A stretch of 64,000 nt of DNA from Nymphaea colorata (lineage: Eukaryota; Streptophyta; Magnoliopsida; Nymphaeales; Nymphaeaceae): NCBI RefSeq assembly GCF_008831285.2, contig NC_045146.1, positions 3,748,001 to 3,812,000 of the forward strand. Reading direction: 5' to 3'. Shown here one piece after another: positions 21,688 to 32,085 of the stretch. How positions within the stretch are numbered: the stretch's first letter is position 1; each line of letters starts with the position of its first letter. The notes beneath the pieces are model-generated. The model saw nothing but the letters and a program-made list of their open reading frames with translations, ran no database searches and was not told the DNA's origin. The translations under genes and the position numbers were made by a program.

Positions 21688-22718
21688 ATGCCATCATTTG
21701 AAACGCCTGAAAACACCAGCAGTTCGACCAATACTCCATTTTCAGGTTATGACGCATCTACAAATGCAGATTTTGTGAACCCTTATTTTTTATACCATTC
21801 CATAATCCAGGATCGCTTCTGGTGTCACAGCAACTCACGGGTGACAATTACTCCACATGGAGCAGAGCAATGCTTAAGGTGTTGGTTGCAAAGAATAAAT
21901 TGGCCTTCATCGATGGCTTTCTTTCTCAACCAGCACCCGAGTCTCCTGAGTAGGCTTTCTGGCATCATTGTAATGACATGGTTCTTTCATGGCTCATAAA
22001 TTCATTGCCTAGAGATTTGGCTGAGAAAGTAATTTACTGCTCATGAAGTGTGGGCTGATCTGGGTGATAGATTCACTCAGAGAACTGTGCCAAGGAAATT
22101 TCAGATCAAATCTGAAATAGCAAGGTACACTCCAAACTCATTATTTGTTGCTGCCTATTACAAAAAAGGCTTATTGAGACAAACTTGCATCGTATGACCC
22201 ACTGCCGAACTGTAGTTGTGGTGCTACGAAGATCATAGCTGCAAAACAACAAAGAGCGAGTTATTCAATTTCTCATGGGTCTGAATGAATCATGATTAGA
22301 AGACAGATCTTGTTAATGGAACCATTACCCTCTGTTGCAAAAGTGCGTGAGGCTAAAATCACTTCATCTGTCACACACACTCAAGCCTTGTTGCGACAAA
22401 TCCAAACACTAAGATGCAGTTCCATCCAAGCATAGAGTAGTGAGTGCAGACAATCAATACTCTGGAACCAATGCTTTTGGCAAAGATGTGAAGAAATCCC
22501 AATTGTTCTGCACTCATTGTCAGATTCAAGGACACAACAGAGAAAGATGTTTTAAAATCGATGGGTATCCACCAAACTTTAAAGGCCGGAGATCCAAACA
22601 TAAAAGGGCTAAAAGAGTGGCTACTGCATCAGTTGATGAGAGTCAATGCATTGATTCTGCTAAGGTGAATGCTGCTGCTATTGGCAAAGAAGCCAGCAAT
22701 GAATGGCCCCTGCGTTAA
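21688..22718 (+). pseudogene. gag of copia fragment B, frameshifted
   Basis: Begins MPSFETPENTSSS and reads VNPYFLYHS. After a frameshift near 21805 it continues as PGSLLVSQQLTGDNYSTWSR, then AMLKVLVAKNKLAFIDG, and a stop after APESPE; this is the Retrotran_gag_3 type of copia Gag. A separate open stretch (22440-22718) carries the zinc knuckle CTHCQIQGHNRERC, fitting C-x2-C-x4-H-x4-C exactly. Not translatable as one protein. Confidence 0.7.
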
Positions 22719-22799
22719 CTATGGAGGAATATCGTCAAATAATACAACTCCTTAAAGAAAAATCTCTCGTCTTTCACCTGTTTTGCAGGTATAACTTCT

Positions 22800-23740
22800 T
22801 CTCACCATAATGACTGGATAGTGCATAGTGGTGCAAGTGACCACATGATTTCATCTTTATCTGTGATTTCTGATGTTACTGAATTAGAAAAACCATATCC
22901 AATATGTCTCCCTGATAATAGTTTGGCCTATGCAACTCATAAAGGAAGTATTTCTTTGTCACCCTTATTTCAACTAAATCATGTGTTTTCATTCCAGTGT
23001 TCAAGTTTAGCTTGATCTCTGTCAGTTGTCTCACTAATTCTCCTAACATTATTATTCTGTTTGACTCAAATGAATGTTATATTCAGGACTGGACACTCAA
23101 GATGACGACTGAAGGAGGAATTGTACCACTTCTGAAATCCATGTCAAGCCACTTCATTAACCTCTGCAAAACCAGGTTCAGATGTTTGGCATTGGAGACT
23201 TGGCCAGCCATCAACTTCTAGGAATAGACTATTTTCAGCTTAATCAAAACAAACAAGATTTACCTTTCTCTCATGCATCAACCTCTTCCAAACAATTTTT
23301 TGAATTGCCAACATTGTGATTTTGCGGACCCTATTCCTAAACATCACTTAATGAAGCACACTGTTTTCCTGAGCATCATTGATGACTATTCAGGAGTTAC
23401 ATGGTGTTATTTGATGAGATTAAACATGAAACAAAAAAAAAAGTTGCAAAACTATTTGCTGATGGTTGAAAACCAATTCAAAGCCACTGTCATTAAAATA
23501 CCCTCTGATAATGGAGCTGAAAATTTCTCTGATGACATGAACAATTTCCTCACTCAAAGAGGTATAATACATGAACATAGCTACACCTACACACCTAAGC
23601 AGAATGGCATAGTAGAGAGAAAGCACAGGCACATATGGAACACTGCTCAACCATTACTCTTTCAAGTCAATTTACCTTGAAAATCTGGGGTGAGAGTGTC
23701 CTTACAGCTGTATACCTGATGCAAGCTCAGCTTGCAGATG
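22800..23740 (+). pseudogene. Protease and integrase of copia fragment B, broken
   Basis: The protease motif reads WIVHSGASDHM where copia elements have W-x-x-D-S-G-A, so the catalytic Asp is His. KFSLISVSCLTNS follows in another frame. The integrase core is open from 23273 to 23680: FLSIIDDYSG, SDNGAE (second acidic residue) and TPKQNGIVERKHRHI with the catalytic Glu in VER. The first catalytic Asp region is not recognisable. The frame ends at a stop after LFQVNLP and the sequence fades by about 23740. Confidence 0.7.
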
Positions 23741-24009
23741 CGACAATTAGAACTTTTGAAAGCAAAATTAAATACACTAAGCGACAACAAAGTAAAGGAA
23801 AAGACAAACAACGAAAGGAACATTTACTTCTTCTTTAACATCAAGGTATTTTTTACAAAATAAGTCGTTGCCCATTTATATGGATGAGAGAAAGTAACGG
23901 GTTGGGTCCTGAACAAGTACCTTGAATCTGAATGGATCCATACAGATACAAACTAAACATAATTACAAAATGGATCTCAAAACAATATATATTAAACCAA
24001 AATTACAAT
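23741..24009. other. Junction between copia fragment B and the minus-strand gypsy element
   Basis: No coding match. On the minus strand it follows the gypsy pol stop and has a TATA-like CCATATAAATGG (near 23875-23886), so it could be the remains of a 3' UTR or LTR. No match to the candidate LTR at 33809-34214 was seen. Confidence 0.4.
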
Positions 24010-25270
24010 TCAACTCTTAGTGTGCCTCGAGTATCTACGCAGAGGCACCTCATCTTGACTATGCTCCAGATCTGTAGGGGATTCCACGACTGAAGACTCA
24101 TGATCTGCACTGAAGCACGAAGGTGGGACCTGAGGCAAAGAACTGGAACTAAGAGAGTGACAGGTCCGGTCCAACTCTGCACCATTCTCCCTTGGTTGGA
24201 GAGAAGTCGTCTCCGACAAATCATTGTCGCTAGAGTAGGGAAACAAATCAGAAATATTGAAGATTGATTAAATTTGCCAATCCTCGGGAAGCTCAAGTAG
24301 ATAAGCATTTGTTTCTAGATGATGATGGATGCAGAAAGGACCGCATTTCCTAGGACTCAACTTACTATAGGTACTGACAGAACATCGCTCAGGTCGCAAG
24401 TAGACCCAGACTTGCTGACCTACTTCAAAGTTGACATCTCAATGACTCCGAATAACAAGGGACTTGTAGATTTCATAACTCTCTTAAAGCTTTTGTTTCA
24501 CTTGATTATGGACATCACGCATATACTCAATAGCATCAAGTGTGTTCTTCAGCATCGGGTACTGCGGATAAATCAACAACATGGTTCAAAGACCGACCAT
24601 ATACCACTTGAAAATGAGTGTTTTCAGTGGAACGGTTGACTGAGTTATTATATGGAAACTCAGCTTGTGATAGCACTAAGTCCCAGGTTTTTATGTTCTC
24701 TCCTACAAGACACCTAAGTAAGTTTCCTAGAATTCTATTTACTACCTCGGTTTGGCCGTTGGTCTGAAGATGGTAAGCACACTATTGAACTGAAGTTTAG
24801 TATTTAGCAGAGACCATAGTGAATACTATAAATGACACAAAAACCTTGTATCTTGTCTGATGTGATTGAACGAAGAAGTCCATGAAACTGTGCCACATCT
24901 TTGAAATAGTAAGAGGCCACAAGTGATGTATCTGTCGTCCACTTGCAAGGAATGAAAACGGTCATTTTCGAGAATCTGTCTACAACCACCATGATCAAAT
25001 CTACCCTATGAACCAACTTGGGAAGTTCAACAATGAAATCCATAGAAACATGCTCCTAGGGCCTGTTTGGAATAGGTAAAGGAGTATACAACCCACTGTT
25101 TTGACTATGCCCCTTTACAATTTGGCAAGTATAGCAACATTGAACAAACTTAACAACATCATTCCTTATCTTGGGCCAATAGTTAGCGCTCATCCACCAA
25201 GAAATATATCTTGCCCTGCTCAAAATATCTCGACATTCCATCACCATGGAGCTCTGGGATAAGCTGTAAT
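24010..25270 (-). pseudogene. Integrase of the minus-strand gypsy element
   Basis: The zinc domain ends YWPKIRNDVVKFVQCCYTC. The core begins MDFIVELPK ... DLIMVVVDRFSKM (first acidic D) and its second acidic residue is in TSDKIQGF. The region with QTNGQTEVVNRILGNLLRCL follows near 24760-24700, with the third (E) in TEVVNR. The C-terminal GPF-type module (YSKLSPRKCGPF) and the polyprotein end (PLRRYSRHTKS) close at 24010. Frame changes and stops lie between these blocks. Confidence 0.75.
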
Positions 25271-25289
25271 CATCATGAGTATTGAGGGA

Positions 25290-26253
25290 TACACACCTTA
25301 TTTCCACATAAAAGATAGCCATTGTAAATGGAAAATTTGGAGTCCAGCGGTTGAGATGCACTAGAGCATTCGGCTCAAATGTGGCTGAAATCCAAGTCAG
25401 CACGATCCCTCTACGGACATGGACATCATGAAGTTGTTGAACTGAAAAAGCTAGTATTGGGACAAGAGTCATACAATCCTTAATAGTGGAAAAGGCTTCC
25501 TCGGCCGTTGGGGTCCACCTAAAAGTTTCACCCTTGAGACACTCAGTGATAGAAGCCATGATGATGTTGAAGTTTCAGATAAATATTCGGTAGAAAGTGG
25601 CTAGACCATGAAAACTCCTGACATTGCCTATTGTTTTCGGCGTTGGCCAATCCACGATAGCTTGTACTTTAGATGGATCAGCTTGTACTCCTTTTGATGA
25701 AACAATAAACCGCAAGAAGACAAGGTTCGAAGTGAGGAAACCACATTTCTTGGCATTGATGAACAACTTTTCTTTACACAAAGTCTCTAGGACCTGATGC
25801 AGGTGACCAAGATGATCAGAAACCGTGAGACTAAAAAACCAGAATATCGTCAAAGTATACTACAACAAACTTTCCAAGGACTTGCGTCATGATGCTCATA
25901 AAGGTGCTAGGTCCATTAGACAATCTAAAGGGCATGATTAGCTACTCATAGAGTCCATCTTGCATTTTAAATGTGGTTTTCCATTCATCTCTTTCTTGAA
26001 TTCTTATCTAATGATACCCGCTTTTCAAATCAATCTTCGAGAACACCTAAGATCCTGCTAACATATCTAACATATCATCCAACCTAAGAATGGGGAAATG
26101 GTACTTAATAGTAATCTTATTAATAGCTCGACTATCCACACCCAAGTATTTCGTACCATCTTTCTTTGGAGTCAGCAAGGCTGAAACTACACACAGACTA
26201 ACTCTCTTTCGAATGTGACTCTTTTGCAATAATTCATTCACTTGCCTCCACAA
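25290..26253 (-). pseudogene. Reverse transcriptase and partial RNase H of the minus-strand gypsy element
   Basis: 26253-26047 holds [20 protein letters not shown] and [19 protein letters not shown]. Next come KIDLKSGYH, DEWKTTFKMQDGLYE and [16 protein letters not shown] with stops between. YFDDILVF (near 25859-25839) keeps both catalytic Asp. Then KLFINAKKCGFLTSNLVFL and IGNVRSFHGLATFYRIF (25853-25575). The RNase H part (25559 down) is shortened: FRWTPTAEEAFSTIKD is present, but the catalytic region appears deleted before the integrase zinc domain. Confidence 0.75.
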
Positions 26254-26308
26254 CTAAGTATGCTCAATTTGGTGGCAATCCAAGTGGCAAATCATCGAGC
26301 ATAATATC

Positions 26309-26628
26309 TTAAAACTCAGAAAGTGGTGCTACCTCTGTTGGCACGCTAGATGAGATCATAGGCACAAGTTTAGTAAACCAAAGCATAAAAAAATTTGTTT
26401 TCTTCACAATAATCCAAGAATTCTTTACAAAATAGCCCCACAAAGTTAGAAGGTTGTACTGGACGCCCAACTCTCTGGGTTGTGGCTTCTTTAGTGGGCA
26501 GCAAGATGACTCTCTGACCCTTAAAGTTAAAGGAGTAAGTATTTTTGCACCCATCATGAATGGTCTTTCGATCATACTGCTAAGGTCGACCAAGAAGAAT
26601 GTGATAGTCGTTCATAGGAACGACGCTG
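26309..26628 (-). pseudogene. C-terminal half of the gypsy protease region (left of the copia insertion)
   Basis: Minus-strand reading gives VVPMNDYHILLGRP, a stop where Trp is usual, then QYDRKTIHDG and a connector to RT. These are the standard C-terminal protease and linker motifs. The stretch begins at the CGCTG target duplication (26624-26628). Confidence 0.7.
26624..26628. repeat. Left target site duplication of the copia element
   Basis: CGCTG, identical to 31745-31749. Confidence 0.9.
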
Positions 26629-26904
26629 TGTAAGAATCTTCACAAAGTACTCGTCTCTCCGTATGCAAAACAGATATATTGAGAGGAGAGGATGAAAGAA
26701 GACGATGGAGGAAAGGGAGCAGCCGGCTTAACACAGCCCTGCGTTCCTTAATCTGTTAATTAAAAGAATAACCCTAATAGGTTACAACAGATTTGTACAC
26801 AAAATTATAAAATATTACAAGAGAGTCACCGCCTAGTAACTTTAGGCGTGTGGATATAAGGAGAATGGATCGGGTCTGAACAGACCCGATACCATACGCT
26901 AACA
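26629..26904 (-). repeat. 3' LTR of the copia element (276 bp)
   Basis: Minus strand TGTTAGCG ... TTCTTACA. Compared with the other LTR it lacks a 39-bp repeat unit and differs at four positions. Confidence 0.95.
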
Positions 26905-28320
26905 GCTCCCCTCAAGTTGTGCATGAGATTTGATCATGCACAACTTGTTCTTCAAATCCCAAAAATGCTGCCCTGTGAGACCTTTGGTAAAAAGATCAGC
27001 TATCTGTTCATTGGTGGATATATAAATAGGAAAGATCTCGGCTTCTTCAACCTTCTGACGAATGAAATGTTGATCAATCTCTATATGTTTGGTGCGATTA
27101 AGCAAAATGGGATTGAAAGCAATTTTTATCGCACTTTGATTGTCACATAGTAATGATGACCGAACAATAAGAAGATTGAGCTCCTCAAGTAAATGACGTA
27201 ACCATGACGCTTTAGCCGTCCCTGCAGCCATTGCTCTATACTCTGCCTCAATGCTAGATCGTGCAATAGCACGCTGCTTTTTACTGCTCCAACAAATGAG
27301 ATTAGAATCAAGAAAGAGATAGAAATCTGAAACTGATCGTCGGTCATCGGGATCGCCTGCCCAGTCGGCATCAGTATATGTATATATGCTATGTCCAAGA
27401 GAAACATTGGAACATTTGGTGTAGACTAGTCCATCTCCAAGAGTAGCTTTGAGATACCGTAGGATCCGCTTAGCAGCATCCATATGTCCTTCAGTGGGTG
27501 CATGCATGAACTGAGAAATCTGATTTACAGCATATACTATGTCTGGGCGAGTAAAGGTAAGATATTGTAACATACCAACAATGCTGCGATAGAATGTGGG
27601 ATTGAAATATGCAGCAATTCCATCAGATGCAGTCAATTTAGTATTCAGAACACTGGGGGTAGTGATGGGTTTGCAATTAGTCATACCTGCCCTGTCCAAA
27701 ACATCAAGGGTATACTTGTGCTGTGTAAGAGTCAAACTATCATTTGTCCTGTCAAGTTCAACACCCAAAAAATATCGTAATTCTCCTAGATCCTTCATCT
27801 TGAATTCTTGCTTCAACATACCTTTAACATAAGATATATGTGAAGAAGAATTCCGAGTTATAACAATATCATCAACATAGATAAGTAACCAGGTGGTAGC
27901 TTCTCCAGTGCGATAGATAAACAAAGAGTGATCGAGAGAGCTTCGGAGAAAACCAACTTGTTGTATGTGATGAGAAAAACGATTAAACCATGACCTAGAA
28001 GCTTGCTTCAACCCATATAGAAACTTGTGTAATTTGCAAACCCATTTTTGAGAATCATGAGTAGTGTAGCCGGGAGGTTGCTCCATGTATACCTCTTCCT
28101 TAAGAATTCCATGAAGAAAAGCATTTTTGACATCTAACTGTTAGAGAGGCCATCCATACGAGACTGCAAGATTAATAATCACACGGATTGTTCCAATCTT
28201 GATGACTGGACTGAATGTTTCATCATAATCTTCCCTATATTGCTGAGTGAAACCGCGCGCCACAAGTCGTGCTTTATACCGATCAATGCAACCATCTGGT
28301 TTATATTTCAGTTTATAAAC
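26899..28320 (-). pseudogene. Reverse transcriptase and RNase H of the copia polyprotein
   Basis: Continues the same frame: [20 protein letters not shown] and then a TAA (28141-28143) between GWPL and QLDVKNAFLHG. From 28086 it is open to the end. LLIYVDDIVITRN carries the intact YVDD catalytic box. SIVGMLQYLTFTRPDIVYAV and RILRYLKATLG follow. RNase H shows TYTDADWAGDPDDRRS (D), SSIEAEYRAMA (E) and LLCDNQSAIKIA (D), with HIEIDQHFIRQKVEE near the end. The stop codon at 26899-26901 lies within the 3' LTR. The copy would be catalytically intact but for the stops. Confidence 0.9.
26905..26916 (-). promoter_or_regulatory. Polypurine tract of the complete copia element
   Basis: Minus strand TTGAGGGGAGC directly before the 3' LTR. 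Confidence 0.85.
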
Positions 28321-29997
28321 TCATTTGGATCCCACAACATTCTTATCAGCTGGACGAGGGACAATCTGCCAAGTCTGACATTCATGCAAGGCTGCCATTT
28401 CCTCATTCATAGCTTCAACCCAACATTTTTCCTTACTCGCATTGTGATAAGATGTTGGTTCCACCTTTTTGCTGACTTCTGTCATAAACAGCTGAAAATC
28501 CAAAGAAAAACTGTTATAGCTCACCCATCTATCAATAGGATGTCGCACGCGTTGTGATTGGCGTGGAACTGCAGTAGGAACTAATCGCCTAGAATACACC
28601 AGGCCTGAGAACCGATTATGCATAGGTGGCTCACTGGGCTGAGAAGATGAAGGCATGCTGTCCAAGGAAGTAGTGCTGCTCAAGGAACTACTTACAGATG
28701 TCTCGGGCTCATTAACAACTTGCTCATTATGCTCAGTCAACATTGCTGCCCCTTGTCTTAAGATTTCAGCATGAAGCCAAGTATCATAAACTTCATTTTT
28801 GTCCTTGAGTGTCACAGAAGTAGCCTTGGGATCCTGTAACCTGTTCTCATCAAAGACAACATGCCGTGAAATATGTACACGCCCAGTTTTAGGGTTGTAA
28901 CACCTATAACCCTTGTAATTTTCTGCATACCCTATAAATCTACATAAAACAACACGATCTTGAAATTTGTTTCGCAAGGAAACATCAACATGCACATAGC
29001 ACACACATCCAAAAACACGCAACTCCTCATAACGTGGCTGCTCTTGGTGTAAAAGAAAAAATGGTGATTTTCCATCAAGCAAAGCCAATGGCAATCGATT
29101 TATAACATGTACAGCCGTATGGAAAGCCTCGGTCCACAATGTCATAGGTAAGTCTGTTTCATGCATCATGCTAAGTGCACTTTCAACAATATGCCTATGT
29201 TTCCTTTCAGCAATTCCGTTTTGCTGAGGTATATACGGACATGAAATTTGTCTAGTGATCCCATTATCTAATAAGTACTCAGTAAATTCATTAGAAATAA
29301 ATTCACCACCACCATCACATTGAAAATGCACAATATTACTGGAGTATTTATTTTGAACCAAGGCATGAAATTGAGTGAATAAGCGAAAAACTTCTGATTT
29401 GTGTTTCATGAAATGGATCCAAGTATATCGGGAATATGAATCAACAAAAATGACATAGTATCTACTCCCAGAAGAAGAAGGAACTGGAGCAGGCCCCCAA
29501 ACATCAGAATATATGGTGTCAAAAACCTTTGGAGCTCTTTTATTTATTAATTGAAAAGGAAGGGCATGGCTCTTACAGATATGACAACTCGAGCACATGC
29601 TGGACTCACTGACAGAACTCAGACTGGACTTATCTAAGAGCCCGTCTGCAACAAGATTTCGAATAAAAGATTGACTACAATGAGCTAACCGACCATGCCA
29701 AATGGATGGTTTATTATACTCTGTGACATTGACTTCACTATGACTTGGAAAACATGAATCGGAAAGGTGAGATTTTGACATCTGTGGAGCTCCTTCAAGG
29801 ACATACATATCTCCTTTGCGAGTGTCCTCAGCGAATGCCTTCTTGGTTCGAGCATCCTTGACATAAACAGAAGAGGGTGTGAATTCAACAGAGGATTGAG
29901 TATCATCAATAAGCTTGGACACTGAAATAATATTTTTCTTGACACTTGGAACAACAAGAACATTCTTTAATGGAATCGAAGAAGAGCCCATAGAAAT
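28321..29997 (-). pseudogene. Protease end, integrase and RT start of the copia polyprotein
   Basis: Opens with VLVVPSVKKNIISVSKL (protease C-terminus), then the GAG_pre-integrase region KPSIWHGRLAHCS with an HH-CC zinc site (CSSCHICKSH). The integrase core has YSDVWGPAPVPS (first D), QCDGGGEF (second D) and PQQNGIAERKHRH (Glu). It continues through a Ser/Pro-rich linker to the RT start AMNEEMAALHECQTWQIVPR and stops at VVGSK. The next codon, Trp in nearly all relatives, is TGA at 28321-28323. Confidence 0.9.
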
Positions 29998-31209
29998 TTA
30001 TACATTTCCAATGTGTGATATTATGTGATGGGAACCATCTCCCGTGAGAACTGAGCCTTTATTTAAATAAGGGAGAGCACTAGAGAGATTACCTGCGTCA
30101 CCAGTAACATGAGCTGCTGCTCCAGAGTCCACATACCATTCTCCTTGCTCGTTTTGTTTCAAATGAAGCTTAGACAGGGCTGTCATGAGGAGTTGTTGTA
30201 CGTCTGCTGAAACATTAGATCCATATGATGATGAAGCTGACCCTGCTGCTGCCTTGTTCTCACGTCTAATCTGATTATTTTTGTTCTGCGGGTTGTGCCA
30301 ACATTCTGACTTTACATGCCCCCTCTTGTTGCAATAGAAACAAGTCGGAACCCTTCTAGATGTGGCAGAAGTAGTGTTCATGCCCTGTGGTGTTGGGAGA
30401 ATCCCTCTTCCCATTCCTGCCTGAGGAATCCAAGTACGAGTGCGATACCCTTGCAATGCATGTGTCCCTGTGATCAGTACATTGTGACTGTTGGAAGGAA
30501 TCAAATTCTGTCGCTGAACACAACTAGCTTCGTGTTGGAATAACTTAGCCTTGAGATCTTCGAAAGATGGAAGAATAGGTAGGACTTCCAAGGCTGTGCA
30601 AAAAATATCAAAATCTGTTCCCAGTCCACTCAAGGCTTGTTGCACTTTGTCCTTGTCACTGACGGGATGTCCAATGGCAGCAAGTTGATCACTTACACTT
30701 TTAATTTCATTCAAATATTCCAAAACAGTACGCGTCCCATGCTTGATGTCCTGAAATTGCCTTCTTAACTGCAGAAAACGTGCTTCGGATACTTGAGAAT
30801 ACGTGGTGGCAAGGGTAGACCACAACTCTAGGGCTGTTAAATCATCATCAATACCTCCTAATACTTCCTCTGACAAAGTAGAAGTAATATAGGCAACAAG
30901 GGACTGGTCGTGAGCCAGCCAAGCTTCATACTCAGGATTATTTTCAGTAATGGTTTTATATTCAAATCTGATTTCACTCATAGCTGCAGCCCCAGCAGCT
31001 TGATCTCCCACTACGGTCTTCTTCACTTCACGGTCAATATACATAGGAGGTGCTGGAGTGGTCCCATCGATATGCCCGTAGAGTCTACGACTTTTAATAA
31101 AAGGGACTATTTGACGTTTCCAAGTCAAATAGTTACTATGATTCAGCTTTTGAGAAATAAGTTGGGAGAGAAAGCTAGAAGATAGAAGAGAGGGAGTCGG
31201 CTGATCCAT
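29998..31209 (-). pseudogene. Gag-protease part of the copia polyprotein
   Basis: The natural start is probably MDQPTPSLLSS at 31209; the frame is open 75 bp further upstream, but that extension is leader. Gag (UBN2 type) holds KLNHSNYLTWKRQIVPFIKS, EVLGGIDDDLTALELW and VLEYLNEIKSVSDQLAAIG. The zinc knuckle CFYCNKRGHVKSEC fits C-x2-C-x4-H-x4-C. The protease begins WYVDSGAAAHVTG with the catalytic Asp intact. A TAA at 29998-30000 falls inside the protease, one codon after a run ISHIGNV. Most copia elements have one continuous polyprotein, so I read it as a mutation rather than a programmed stop. Confidence 0.85.
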
Positions 31210-31411
31210 AATTGATTTAGGGCAACAACAGAAATTAGGGCAAAACGATGAGAAAATTAGGGCACAACGATTAGGGCAAATCAATTAGGGCAAATCACGC
31301 AAGATTTAGGGCAGAAACTGAAAAGAGGGATGACCACGCTAGAAAAGAAAGAATTTAGGACAGATTAGGGCTAATCACATCAAACTGAAATCACTCACCG
31401 GAGGACGATGC

Positions 31412-31429
31412 AACCTGGCTCTGATACCA
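31412..31429 (-). promoter_or_regulatory. Primer binding site of the complete copia element
   Basis: Minus strand TGGTATCAGAGCCAGG immediately after the 5' LTR, a perfect match to the canonical initiator-tRNA-Met site. Confidence 0.95.
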
Positions 31430-31744
31430 TGTAAGAATCTTCACAAAGTACTCGTCTCTCCGTATGCAAAACAGATATATTGAGAGGAGAGGATGAAAGA
31501 AGACGATGGAGGAAAGGGAGCAGCCGGCTTAACACAGCCCTGCGTTCCTTAATTTGTTAATTAAAAGAATAACCCTAATAGGTTACAACAGATTTGTACA
31601 CAAAATTATAAAATATTACAAAAGAGCCACCGCCTAGTAACTTTAGGCGTGTGGATATAAGGAGAATGGATCGGGTCTGAACAGACCCGATGGATATAAG
31701 GAGAATGGATCGGGTCTGAACAGACCCGATCCCATACGCTAACA
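31430..31744 (-). repeat. 5' LTR of the copia element (315 bp) with 39-bp tandem duplication
   Basis: Same ends as the 3' LTR. The extra 39 bp is a second copy of a unit holding a 22-bp inverted repeat with arms ATCGGGTCTG and CAGACCCGAT. The duplication lies at 31653-31730, in the U3 part on the minus strand. Confidence 0.95.
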
Positions 31745-31749
31745 CGCTG
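31745..31749. repeat. Right target site duplication of the copia element
   Basis: CGCTG, identical to 26624-26628. Confidence 0.9.
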
Positions 31750-31992
31750 CACCACACCTGTTCAGGTAGTGTAGCTCCATAGAAATTTTTATCAGGCACT
31801 GTTGGGTGACATGAACTTCTTTTCCCTTCTAAACCAAGTCATCTTATAATGTGGAATGCACTTCTCAAGTTTTAGACCCTGGGTGGAAACTGCATCCTGC
31901 GAAACTAGGTTCTCACACGCACCACTGTCAACGATCACATCAAAGATATACCCCTCACACTTGCATCGAGTTCTAAAAATGTTACTATGCAA
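31745..31992 (-). pseudogene. N-terminal half of the gypsy protease (right of the copia insertion)
   Basis: The frame 31992-31792 reads NIFRTRCKCEGYIFDVIVDS then GACENLVSQDAV. The catalytic VDSGA is intact. A stop follows MSPNSA, and the reading continues towards ATLPEQVWCSV at the insertion point. It joins functionally to 26628-26309 across the copia element. Confidence 0.75.
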
Positions 31993-32085
31993 CCATGAAA
32001 AAATTGATTTCCCTATGGTGCAATCATAACGTGACGAATTGACAGAAGGTTGCTTGTCATGACCATCAAAGTGTGCAACATCACC

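Larger units (their letters stand above)
21415..23740 (+). mobile_element. Copia-type fragment B: 5' LTR through integrase, 3' part missing
   Basis: LTR of 252 bp (TGTTAGTGTC ... TTTGTACA, 21415-21666) followed at once by a primer site and then gag, zinc knuckle, protease and integrase in the copia order. The sequence stops resembling integrase near 23740, where the minus-strand gypsy element region begins. RT/RNase H and the 3' LTR are absent. It sits inside the gag of fragment A. Confidence 0.7.
26629..31744 (-). mobile_element. Complete Ty1/copia element (5116 bp) inserted in the gypsy protease
   Basis: Two LTRs (26629-26904 and 31430-31744) bound it, with perfect 5-bp target duplications CGCTG at 26624-26628 and 31745-31749. 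On the minus strand the order is LTR, primer site TGGTATCAGAGCC, gag, protease, integrase, RT, RNase H, polypurine tract, LTR. Integrase before RT defines copia. All coding blocks lie in one frame, interrupted by three stops (29998-30000, 28321-28323, 28141-28143). LTRs differ by four substitutions and one 39-bp duplication, so insertion is recent relative to every other element here. Confidence 0.95.
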
